From: Cellulomonas gelida
GTDB lineage: Bacteria > Actinomycetota > Actinomycetes > Actinomycetales > Cellulomonadaceae
Assembly (NCBI RefSeq): GCF_006538725.1
Contig: NZ_BJLQ01000005.1
Span: 93,129-157,128, forward strand
Reading direction: 5' to 3'
DNA length: 64,000 bases
Shown here: positions 1-7,876 of the stretch, in pieces
Position numbering within the stretch: position 1 is the first letter of the stretch
Layout: each line of letters begins with the position of its first letter
The notes under the pieces: model-generated
Seen by the model: only the letters and a program-made list of their open reading frames with translations
What the model was told of the DNA's origin: nothing
Database searches by the model: none
Position numbers and translations under genes: made by a program

Positions 1-652
1 TCCCGCCACCCAGCGGCCCGAACGACAGCATGCCGCGCGCGTACCGGACCGCGCCGCTGCCCGCATTGGCCCACGGCACGCTCACCACGCCACCCGACCA
101 GCTCAGCCGCAGCTCGGACCACGTGGTCGGGTTCGTGCGGTACTCGACGCCGTCGGCGACCACCACCACGCGGCCCGTCCCGCTCGCGTTGGAGTACGTG
201 AAGGTCAGCGAGCTCGCCGTGATCGAGCGGGTCGTGCTCGGAGCCGTGCCGAGCGTCCACGTGGTCGCGGAGTCACGCGAGACCGTGACCGAGCGGACGC
301 CCGTGAGCACCTGGACGCGGATCTGCGGGTCGTCGGCGCGGCGCGCGACCGTCGCGGGCTCGTAGTAGTGCTCGAGGATGCCCGCACCCGAGTACCCGTC
401 GAGCGCCATGCCGTAGGCGCCGTACTGGGACATGCCCAGGCCGTGGCCCCAGCCGCTCCCGGAGAACGTGAACGTCGACGGGACGGCCGCCGCCCGCGCG
501 CGGGGCGCCTCGGCGGGGACGGCCGCCGCTGCCGCCGGGGCCGCGGCGAGGCCGACGACGAGAGCGCCGATCGCCCACGCGGCGACGCACCCGAGCGCGC
601 CCCGCAGTCCGCGGCGACCGCGTCCGGTCGTCGGCTGGTGCGTTGGGGTCAT
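1..652 (-). CDS. SpoIID/LytB-domain secreted protein (3' end outside window)
   Basis: Reading the minus strand from ATG at 652 gives an open frame of at least 217 codons that runs off the window. Residues about 20-45 are a hydrophobic, Ala-rich signal peptide or anchor. The mature part starts with STFTFSGSGWGHGLGMSQYG and continues with GMALDGYSGAGILEHYY; the GWGHGxGMSQYGA signature is typical of the SpoIID/LytB family (lytic transglycosylases or amidase enhancers). The ATG overlaps the TGA of the upstream amidase gene (ATGA, 649-652), so the two are translationally coupled and probably act together on peptidoglycan outside the cell. Family call is firm; the exact activity is inferred. Confidence 0.88.
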   Translation of the reverse strand, partial: MTPTHQPTTGRGRRGLRGALGCVAAWAIGALVVGLAAAPAAAAAVPAEAPRARAAAVPSTFTFSGSGWGHGLGMSQYGAYGMALDGYSGAGILEHYYEPATVARRADDPQIRVQVLTGVRSVTVSRDSATTWTLGTAPSTTRSITASSLTFTYSNASGTGRVVVVADGVEYRTNPTTWSELRLSWSGGVVSVPWANAGSGAVRYARGMLSFGPLGGG

Positions 653-3174
653 CTCACCGCGCCGATCAGGAGTCGTGCCGTCGCGGGGGTGATCGCCCCC
701 GGGCCGCCGGCGAGGTCAAGGGTTGTCGTCCCGACCGAGGTCAGCCAGGACTGCACCGCGGTGTGGCTGCTCGCACCGGGCACGAGCACGACGAGCCGGC
801 CGAGCGCACCGGCTGTCACGGAGTCGATCAGGTGCGCGTCCTTGCCCGCCGCGACGACCACGCGGCGCGTGCCGACGCGGTCGGCGAAGCCCTTCGCGGT
901 CGCGAGCGCGGTGCCGTACCGGTCGTCGCCCGCGTAGCGCACGACCGTGCCCTTGGTGACGAACTCGACCTGCTCGGCCGTCGCGCCGGAGACCGCGCCG
1001 GTCCCACCGACGATCGTCGTGCGCGTGACCTTGCGGGCGATGATCGCGCTGCGCGTCGCGGTCGGGAGCTTCTTGCGCGTCGTGAGCAGCACGGGCTGGT
1101 CGGTCGCGGCGGCGGCGCCACCCGCGGCGGCCGCGTCGACCAGGTGCGCCTGCTCGCCCGAGGCGAGCACGGCCTGCGACGACGCCGGCATCGCGCGCGC
1201 CACCGCGGCGGCCGTGGCGTAGCGGTCGTCGCCCGCGAGGCGCTGCACGTCGTCGACGCCCAGGCGGCGCAGCTCACGCGACAGCGCCGTCCCCAGCACA
1301 CCCGTCCCACCCACGAGCCACACGCGTGACGGCGCTCGCGCGATGATCTCGGCCCGGGTCGCCGCCGGGAGCGCGTCGCGCGCCGAGAGCAGCACGGGTG
1401 CCTTGCGGGACGCGGCGAACGGACCCGCGACCAGGCCGTCCACGATCGACGCCTGCGTCCCGGCGACCAGCACGACCTCGTCCGAGCTCGACGAGCCCGC
1501 ACCGCCGAGCGCGACAGCCGTCGCCCACCGGTCGGACCCGCCCCAGCGCGACAGCCCGCACGTCTCCTTGCCGTACCCGCCCGAGGGCAGCCGCTCGACC
1601 CACACGGTGTCGGTCAGCCCGTGCCTGGTCGTCGTGATCCGGTAGATGCCCGCGGGTGCGCGCGCGCCACTGTCGCGGTTGCCGTCCCACGCGACGTCGA
1701 CCCAGCCGCGGCCGCTGCCGGACAGCCGCCGCACGACCGTCCCGGAGCACGCCGAGCGCACGGTCGCCGACCAGCTCGTCGTCGACGCGTTGTAGGCCTG
1801 GGCGACGACGGGGTCCCCCGGCGACGCCCACGTGGTCCGGCCGCGCGACTCGACGCGCTGCACCTGGTCAGCGGCGTAGGAGCGGATCGTGCCCAGCCGG
1901 TCGTACGTCCGCTGGCCCGGGCACGCGGTCGAGGCGACGTCCCGGTGGCCCATGATCACGGGCAGCGAACCGGTCCAGCCGGGCTTGCGCACGGGGTGCG
2001 TGCTGCCCTCGCGCGCCGTGAGCACGGTCGTGCCGAGGGGGTCGCGCGCGAACGTCGCGAGCTTCCACGCCGCGACCTGGGCGACCGAGCGCAGCGCTGC
2101 GTCGGGCGGCGTGGTGCCGGTGAAGTCGCCGATGATCGCGATGCCGATGGTGTTCGTGTTGAAGCCGCCCGAGTGCACGCCCAGCGGGATCTGGTCGATC
2201 GAGCCCTTGCGCCCCTCGTACACGGTGCCGAACCGGTCGACGAGGAAGTGGTACCCGACGTCGCTCCAGCCGCGACCCTTCACGTGGTACTCGTAGATGC
2301 CGCGCACGAGCGCGGGAGCCTGGGCCCGCGAGTAGCCGTTGGCGTTGACCGTGTGGTGCACGACCGCTGCCTGGATGGTCGAGCTCCAGTCGATCGGCTT
2401 GCGGATCGACTCGTCCGCGTGCCACTGCGCACGCGTCACGAGCGCGGGCCGCAGCCGCGACGGGCTCACGCCGGCGCTCGCGGCCTCGACACCTTCCTCG
2501 GTGCCGTCCTCGACCTCGGTGCCGTCCTCGACCCCGGCGTCGGCGCGCGCCGCGCTGTCGGGCACCGAGGAGACCGTGGCGTCGGCCAGGTCCTCGACGC
2601 CCGCGTCGACGAGCGTCGCGGCGAGCCCGGTGGGCGCGATGCCGCTGGCGGTCTCGACGCGCACCTGGAGCCCGTCGGCGCCGGTGCGGACGTACGGCGT
2701 GGTGCCGGGACGCGCGTGCGCGGCCTCGGCGGTGCCCGCGTCGGGCGCCTCGGGGTCGATCTCGAGCTCGGCCCAGCTCGACCACGAGTCGTCGTGCCGC
2801 GTGCGCACCAGCACGCGCTCGACGTCCGCACCCGTCGCCCACGTCACCCCGACGACGTCGAAGTCCGTGGTGGCGCGGGCCGGGGTCAGCACGGCGAGCC
2901 TGCCGGCGTGGCCCGCGTGCTCCTCGTCGATCTCGACGGGTAGCGCGAGCGAGGCCCGGCTCGTGGCGTCGACGCCGGCGGCGAGCGGCACGGTGGTCGT
3001 CGAGACGGGCGCGTCGGGTGCGAGCGGGACGAACGAGGTGGCCGCGTCCGCCGTCGAGGCAGGGGGTGCGGCGGACACCGCGGGCGCGAGGGTCACGACG
3101 AGCGCGGTCGCGACCGCACCGGCGAGCAGGGGCCGGCCGACCGCCTGCGGTACGCGTGCTCGGCGAGGTCGCAT
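649..3174 (-). CDS. Secreted N-acetylmuramoyl-L-alanine amidase with three CWB2 repeats
   Basis: An 841-aa secreted peptidoglycan hydrolase. Residues 1-35 form a Sec signal peptide (Arg-rich start, hydrophobic core, AVSA/APP cleavage). An acidic linker with a repeated EDGTE motif precedes the PGRP/amidase_2 domain at about 255-425. That domain carries the Zn ligands: His in AAVVHHTVNA near 272, and His and Cys in MGHRDVASTACPG near 409. Residues about 540-841 hold three cell-wall-binding repeat 2 (CWB2, PF04122) units, starting at RWGGSDRWATAV, LAGDDRYATAAAV and YAGDDRYGTALA. I chose ATG 3174 because AAGGG lies upstream and the signal peptide starts there; an in-frame start at 3240 would add 22 unlikely residues. 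CWB2 domains bind secondary wall polymers, which fits the adjacent glycan locus. Confidence 0.92.
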   Translation of the reverse strand: MRPRRARVPQAVGRPLLAGAVATALVVTLAPAVSAAPPASTADAATSFVPLAPDAPVSTTTVPLAAGVDATSRASLALPVEIDEEHAGHAGRLAVLTPARATTDFDVVGVTWATGADVERVLVRTRHDDSWSSWAELEIDPEAPDAGTAEAAHARPGTTPYVRTGADGLQVRVETASGIAPTGLAATLVDAGVEDLADATVSSVPDSAARADAGVEDGTEVEDGTEEGVEAASAGVSPSRLRPALVTRAQWHADESIRKPIDWSSTIQAAVVHHTVNANGYSRAQAPALVRGIYEYHVKGRGWSDVGYHFLVDRFGTVYEGRKGSIDQIPLGVHSGGFNTNTIGIAIIGDFTGTTPPDAALRSVAQVAAWKLATFARDPLGTTVLTAREGSTHPVRKPGWTGSLPVIMGHRDVASTACPGQRTYDRLGTIRSYAADQVQRVESRGRTTWASPGDPVVAQAYNASTTSWSATVRSACSGTVVRRLSGSGRGWVDVAWDGNRDSGARAPAGIYRITTTRHGLTDTVWVERLPSGGYGKETCGLSRWGGSDRWATAVALGGAGSSSSDEVVLVAGTQASIVDGLVAGPFAASRKAPVLLSARDALPAATRAEIIARAPSRVWLVGGTGVLGTALSRELRRLGVDDVQRLAGDDRYATAAAVARAMPASSQAVLASGEQAHLVDAAAAGGAAAATDQPVLLTTRKKLPTATRSAIIARKVTRTTIVGGTGAVSGATAEQVEFVTKGTVVRYAGDDRYGTALATAKGFADRVGTRRVVVAAGKDAHLIDSVTAGALGRLVVLVPGASSHTAVQSWLTSVGTTTLDLAGGPGAITPATARLLIGAVR

Positions 3175-3236
3175 CGAGGTGCCCTTCACTGCCGACGTCG
3201 GGTGATCCGGGCATGGAGGAAGGGCCCGAACCGCCG

Positions 3237-3260
3237 TCACAGTAATTCACACCTGTCACA
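3237..3260 (-). promoter_or_regulatory. Three phased TCACA (TGTGA) repeats upstream of the amidase
   Basis: TCACA occurs at 3237-3241, 3247-3251 and 3256-3260, that is TGTGA three times on the minus strand with 10- and 9-bp spacing (one helical turn). The AT-richest few bases of this gap (AATTAC on the minus strand) lie among them. The array sits 63-86 bp before the amidase ATG. It could be an activator or repressor site for the amidase-SpoIID operon; no known consensus is matched. Confidence 0.35.
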
Positions 3261-3307
3261 CGTGCACGTTTCGCGGACCGTCGGCGCGCCGCGTCGTGGA
3301 GCGGGTC

Positions 3308-5050
3308 TCAGGCCCGCTGGACCACCCGCGAGACGACCTCGAGGTCGGCGTCCTGCACCACCACCGCGCCGGGGCTGCCCGCGGCGATGCGCTCCGCCAG
3401 CGGCCTCCCCCGCACGTGTCCCCAGGTCACGAGCGCCGCACCCGCCACGAGCGGGCCGGCCTCCCTCGTCACGACGCGGGCGAGCGCGCCCGGGTCGATC
3501 CGCGCGTGCCCGGGGCCACCCACGGCCGTCTTCCAGCGCGTGCTGAGTCGCTGCTGGCGCTGGAGAGCGGCATCGACCACCCGTTCGCGCCCCGCGCGGC
3601 GGGCGAGGGGGCGCGTCGCTCCGATCAGCGCGCGCGGCACGCCGTCCAGGACCCACCCCTCGAGCCGGTGGCTGAGCAGGCCCGCACGGATCGGCGCGAC
3701 GTCCAGCCGCTGCACGCGACGGTCCAGCTCCAGACGGTCGGCCCCGTCGGCGATCAGCACCGCGCGCGCACCGCGGCGCACCGCGTCACGCACGACGCGC
3801 ACCGCGCCGGGCAGCGCCGAGCCGTGCAGCGCGACCGCGACGACGAGCGGGGCGTCGGGGTCGGGCTCGTCGACGGGCTCGCCGCGCAGGGCCGCCGCCA
3901 GCACGTCGCCGACCGGCCGGGTGCCGAACCGCACGGCGAGGTCGGCGCGCACGAGGCCCGGGCGCGCGCTCGCCCGCCGCTCCTCGAGCTCGCGCACCGC
4001 GGCGATCACGTCCTCGACGCCGTCCCCGACGGGCACGAGCCGCGCCATGTCCTCGTCCTGCGCGACGTCGAGCGTGCGCGTGCCGCCGCGCGTCGCGGTC
4101 GCGACGACGGGCAACTCGCTCGCGAGCGCCTCGACGGCCGTGAGCCCGAACGTCTCGGAGACCGACAGGTGCACGAGCACGTCCGCGTCCTGGTAGAGCG
4201 CGCCGACCTGCGCGGGCGCGACCCGGCCGACGAGCCGCACCGCGGCACCGACCCCGAGCTCGTCCGCGAGCGCCCTCACCCGGTCGGCGTCGACCCCGCC
4301 GCCCGCCACGGTCAGCGTCGCGGTCGGCCGCTGCGCGTGCCACGCCGCGAACGCGCGCACGAGCCGCAGCACGCCCTTGGCCTCGAGCAGGTTGCCGACG
4401 TACAGCCAGCGGTGCAGGTTCGTCGGTGGCAGCTCGCGCGGGGCGAACCGCTCGACGTCGACGGGGTTGGGCACCGTGTGGACCTTGTCCGCGACCTCGG
4501 GGTAGCGCTGCTGGACGGCACGCGTCGTGTCCTCGCCGACCGCGGTGACGAGCGCCGCGCCACGCACGGTCCGCGCGTACATCGCCTCGGACTGCGGCAC
4601 GGACCACAGCTTGTTCAGGTACGACGCGTGCTCGCTCACGACGACGCGCGTGCGGTCGCCGACGAGGTCGAGGACCGCCCAGCCGGTCGGCATCCCGACG
4701 TGCACGTGCAGCACAGCGGCCGCCGCGAGCACCGGGGCGTACGGCGCGAGGGCGTCGCGCACGAGCTCGGCGACGCGGTGCCGCGGGGTCATCGGGTCCA
4801 TCGGGGCCGTCAGGTGGAACACCTCGAGGCCGTCGACGACGCCGAGCGACGGCTCGACGGGGGCCGCGTCGAGCGCGCGCACCTCGACGTGCACGACGAG
4901 CGGGTCGGGGAACGCGCCGAGCAGCGCGCGCGTCGTCTCGCGCACGAACGCGCCGCCGTACGGGTTCTCGGCCGTCGGGTACCACGGCGTCACCACGACG
5001 AGCCGCCCGTCGACGTCCGCGGGTGTGAGCGCTGGCCGGGCCTGGACCAC
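3308..5050 (-). CDS. GT4-type glycosyltransferase with C-terminal extension
   Basis: 580 aa. The first ~400 residues are a GT-B glycosyltransferase: N-terminal VVVTPWYPTAENPYGGAFV, donor-side WLYVGNLLEAKGVLRLVRAF, and the GT4 nucleotide-sugar motif around HLSVSETFGLTAVEALASE (the E-x7-E region). The C-terminal ~180 residues, beginning near LVVAVALHGSALPGAVRVV, look like a second Rossmann-type domain and are shared with the protein at 7869-9674; ordinary GT4 enzymes end around 380-400. I chose GTG at 5050 because AGGAGGAGG lies 4-7 nt upstream; an ATG at 5077 would be possible. Likely a cytoplasmic enzyme extending a lipid-linked surface glycan. Donor sugar unknown. Confidence 0.85.
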   Translation of the reverse strand: MVQARPALTPADVDGRLVVVTPWYPTAENPYGGAFVRETTRALLGAFPDPLVVHVEVRALDAAPVEPSLGVVDGLEVFHLTAPMDPMTPRHRVAELVRDALAPYAPVLAAAAVLHVHVGMPTGWAVLDLVGDRTRVVVSEHASYLNKLWSVPQSEAMYARTVRGAALVTAVGEDTTRAVQQRYPEVADKVHTVPNPVDVERFAPRELPPTNLHRWLYVGNLLEAKGVLRLVRAFAAWHAQRPTATLTVAGGGVDADRVRALADELGVGAAVRLVGRVAPAQVGALYQDADVLVHLSVSETFGLTAVEALASELPVVATATRGGTRTLDVAQDEDMARLVPVGDGVEDVIAAVRELEERRASARPGLVRADLAVRFGTRPVGDVLAAALRGEPVDEPDPDAPLVVAVALHGSALPGAVRVVRDAVRRGARAVLIADGADRLELDRRVQRLDVAPIRAGLLSHRLEGWVLDGVPRALIGATRPLARRAGRERVVDAALQRQQRLSTRWKTAVGGPGHARIDPGALARVVTREAGPLVAGAALVTWGHVRGRPLAERIAAGSPGAVVVQDADLEVVSRVVQRA

Positions 5051-5129
5051 TCGACCTCCTCCTGGGGCACACGACATCGCTGCTGCTGCAGGGGGACATT
5101 CGATCCCATGACCGGGGCGAAGCCGTCGT

Positions 5130-5136
5130 TAGTATA
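5130..5136. promoter_or_regulatory. Shared bidirectional -10 core
   Basis: TAGTATA serves as a -10 box in both directions: TAGTAT (5130-5135) toward the dehydrogenase at 5207, and TATACT (5136-5131) toward the glycosyltransferase starting at 5050. It is the only AT-rich stretch in this 156-bp divergent gap. ATGACC at 5108-5113 is a weak -35 match for the plus direction. Expected leaders are about 65 nt (plus) and 75 nt (minus), and both genes have Shine-Dalgarno sequences. Confidence 0.5.
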
Positions 5137-5206
5137 GGGAGGCCGTTCGCCCGGGTTGCCGGGATCCGCACGGCCCCCACCGCTGTCTCCACCCCTTGAG
5201 GATGCT

Positions 5207-6508
5207 GTGAAGATCGCTGTCGTCGCCCTTGGCAAGATCGGCCTCCCGCTGGCCGTCCAGTTCGCGTCGAAGGGTCACGACGTCGTCGGGGTCGACGTGA
5301 ACCCGCAGGTCGTGGAGCTGGTGAACGCCGCGACCGAGCCCTTCCCGGGCGAGGCCCACCTGCAGGACAAGCTCACCGAGCTCGTGCCCGCTGGCCGGCT
5401 GCGCGCGACCACCGACTACGCCGACGCCATCCCCGGCGCGGACGCCGTCGTGCTCGTCGTGCCGCTGTTCGTGGACGACGCGACGTGGCAGCCCGACTTC
5501 GGCTGGATGGACGACGCGACGCGCTCGCTCGCCGCGCACCTGACGCCCGGCACGCTCGTCTCCTACGAGACGACGCTCCCGGTCGGCACGACGCGCACGC
5601 GGTGGAAGCCCCTCCTCGAGGAGGTCTCAGGCCTGACCGAGGGCGTCGACTTCGACCTCGTCTTCTCCCCCGAGCGCGTGCTGACCGGTCGCGTGTTCGC
5701 CGACCTGCGTCGCTACCCCAAGCTCGTCGGCGGCCTGTCCGAGCGCGGTGCGCAGCGCGCGACCGAGTTCTACGAGGCCGTGCTCGACTTCGACGAGCGT
5801 CCCGACCTCACGCGGGAGAACGGCGTCTGGGACCTGGGCTCGGCCGAGGCCGCCGAGCTCGCGAAGCTCGCGGAGACCACCTACCGCGACGTCAACATCG
5901 GCCTGGCGAACCAGTTCGCGCGGTTCGCCGAGCGCGAGGGCATCGACGTCCAGGCCGTGATCGACGCGTCCAACTCCCAGCCGTACAGCCACATCCACCG
6001 GCCGGGGATCGCGGTGGGCGGGCACTGCATCCCCGTGTACCCGCGCCTGTACCTGTTCAACGACCCCGACGCGACGGTCGTGCGCGCGGCGCGTGAGGCG
6101 AACGCCGCGATGCCCGCGCACGCGGTCGCGCTGCTCGAGGCCGCGGCGGGCCCGCTCACCGGCCTGCGCGTCGTCGTGCTGGGCGCCGCCTACCGTGGCG
6201 GCGTCAAGGAGACGGCGTTCTCGGGCGTGTTCCCCACGGTCGAGGCGCTGCGCGCGGCCGGTGCGACGCCGCTCGTGCACGACCCGCTCTACTCGGACGG
6301 GGAGCTCGCCACGCTCGGCCTGGACGCGTACCACGTGGGCGAGAGCGTGGACGCGGCGGTCGTGCAGGCGGACCACGCGGAGTACCGCACCCTGGGCGAG
6401 GCCGACCTGCCGGGCGTGCGCGCGCTCGTCGACGGACGAGGCGTGACCGACGCCGCGCTGTGGCCCACGGTCACCCGTACGGTGATCGGGCGGGCGTCTC
6501 GCGTCTGA
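5207..6508 (+). CDS. UDP-sugar 6-dehydrogenase (UDP-ManNAc/GlcNAc type)
   Basis: 433 aa, NAD-dependent four-electron oxidation of a UDP-hexose or UDP-HexNAc to the uronic acid. The N-terminal Rossmann fold starts at KIAVVALGKIGLPLAVQF; FSPERVLTGR is the conserved SPER motif of the family; the catalytic Cys lies near residue 273 in GVGGHC-type context (AVGGHCIPVYP). The C-terminal UDP-binding domain follows (VVVLGAAYRGGVKETAFSG). GTG at 5207 was chosen because GAGGA precedes it and the Rossmann strand begins at once; an upstream start at 5156 would add 17 odd residues. It is a distant paralogue of the enzyme at 35888. Precise substrate cannot be read from sequence. Confidence 0.88.
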   Translation: MKIAVVALGKIGLPLAVQFASKGHDVVGVDVNPQVVELVNAATEPFPGEAHLQDKLTELVPAGRLRATTDYADAIPGADAVVLVVPLFVDDATWQPDFGWMDDATRSLAAHLTPGTLVSYETTLPVGTTRTRWKPLLEEVSGLTEGVDFDLVFSPERVLTGRVFADLRRYPKLVGGLSERGAQRATEFYEAVLDFDERPDLTRENGVWDLGSAEAAELAKLAETTYRDVNIGLANQFARFAEREGIDVQAVIDASNSQPYSHIHRPGIAVGGHCIPVYPRLYLFNDPDATVVRAAREANAAMPAHAVALLEAAAGPLTGLRVVVLGAAYRGGVKETAFSGVFPTVEALRAAGATPLVHDPLYSDGELATLGLDAYHVGESVDAAVVQADHAEYRTLGEADLPGVRALVDGRGVTDAALWPTVTRTVIGRASRV

Positions 6509-6547
6509 CGCCCGACCGCACGCAGCCTCACGGATGACGGGACACGA

Positions 6548-7876
6548 GTGACCTCCACGATCGACTCCGGCGCACGTCCGCACATCGCGATCGTCGCGAT
6601 GTTCTTCCCGCCCTCGCGTGCGAGCGGCGTGTACCGACCGCTCGCGACCGCGAACCTGCTCGTCGAGATGGGGTGGGACGTCACGGTCGTAACGGCCGAC
6701 CCGACGTTCTTCGACGACATCACGGGCTCGCGGGACGACAGCCTGCTGGCCGCGATCGACCCCCGCGTGCGGGTCGAGCGCGTCGCGGTGCCGTCGCAGC
6801 ACCTGCAGCGCGACGTGCGCAAGATGTCGCGCCTGCGTGCCGACATGCCGCTGATCGCGACGGCGGGTGCGCGGATCGGCCAGAAGGTGTTCCCCGACAA
6901 GTACGTGACGTGGCTGCCCGGGGTCGTGCGGCGCCTGCTGGGCGTGCACCGCCGCAACCGGATCGACGTGGTCCTCGCGACGGGCAACCCGTGGACCGCG
7001 TTCAAGGCGGCGCACGACTTCGGCCGCCTCGCCCGCGTCCCGTACGTCATGGACTACCGCGACTCGTGGACGCTGGACCAGTTCAACGAGCGTCCGGCCT
7101 TCCCCGACGACTCGCGCGAGGTCGCCGCCGAGCGCACGCTCATCGAGGCGGCGGCGCGCGTGGTGCACGTCAACGAGCCGATGCGCGCGTGGCACGCCGA
7201 CCGCTACCCGCGCGCGGCCGAGCGCATGCTCGTCGTCGAGAACGGCTTCGACCCCGAGCTGCTCGGCGACGTCACGCAGGAGGTCCCGCCCGCGGACCGG
7301 CCCCTGCGGTTCGGGTACCTGGGGACGATCACGAGCCACCTGCCCCACGCGGCGACGTGGCAGGGCTGGAACCTCGCGCTCGGCACGCACCCGGAGCTCG
7401 CAGGCGCGACCGCCCACCTGTACGGCCACCTCGGGTTCTTCCCGCGTGACGCGCAGGTGCTGCGCGCGATGATCCCCGGGCCCGAGGCGGGCGTCTTCCT
7501 CGAGGGACCCGTCGCGAAGGCGGAGGTGCGCGCGGCGTACGAGTCGCTCGACGTGCTGCTCATGATGATCCCGTCGTCACGCTTCGTGACCGCGGGCAAG
7601 ACGTACGAGTGCCTCGCGACGGGCAAGCCGGTCGTCGCGATCCACACGCCCGAGACCGCGGCGACCGAGCCCATGCGCGGGTACCCGCTGTGGTTCCCGG
7701 TGCGCTCGGTCGACGGCCCGGCGGTCGCGGACGCGCTCGTCGAGGCCGCGCGCGCCGCGCGCAGCGCGACCCCGCAGGTGTACGCCGCCGCGCGCGCCCA
7801 TGCGGACACCTATCGACGCGAGAACCAGGTGCGTGTGCTCGACGCCGCACTGCGGGAGGTCATCAGCGGTGCTTGA
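6548..7876 (+). CDS. GT4-like glycosyltransferase
   Basis: 442 aa, GTG start. N-terminal IVAMFFPPSRASGVYRPLA and VVTADPTFF are typical of WbuB/WcaI-like GT-B enzymes. ATGNPWTAFKAAHDFGR and VPYVMDYRDSWTLDQF form the acceptor domain; the donor domain shows LRFGYLGTITSHLPHA and the terminal KTYECLATGKPVV motif. A close paralogue sits at 11111-12421. The stop codon overlaps the start of the next glycosyltransferase by 8 nt, so 5207-9674 is probably one operon. Cytoplasmic or membrane-peripheral; sugar specificity unknown. Confidence 0.85.
   Translation: MTSTIDSGARPHIAIVAMFFPPSRASGVYRPLATANLLVEMGWDVTVVTADPTFFDDITGSRDDSLLAAIDPRVRVERVAVPSQHLQRDVRKMSRLRADMPLIATAGARIGQKVFPDKYVTWLPGVVRRLLGVHRRNRIDVVLATGNPWTAFKAAHDFGRLARVPYVMDYRDSWTLDQFNERPAFPDDSREVAAERTLIEAAARVVHVNEPMRAWHADRYPRAAERMLVVENGFDPELLGDVTQEVPPADRPLRFGYLGTITSHLPHAATWQGWNLALGTHPELAGATAHLYGHLGFFPRDAQVLRAMIPGPEAGVFLEGPVAKAEVRAAYESLDVLLMMIPSSRFVTAGKTYECLATGKPVVAIHTPETAATEPMRGYPLWFPVRSVDGPAVADALVEAARAARSATPQVYAAARAHADTYRRENQVRVLDAALREVISGA

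Noticed and set aside
3296..5137. Long open frame on the plus strand opposite the first GT4 gene (and similar ones elsewhere)
   Set aside because: Arg/Gly-rich translation with no domain; arises from the GC-biased codon use of the real gene on the other strand.
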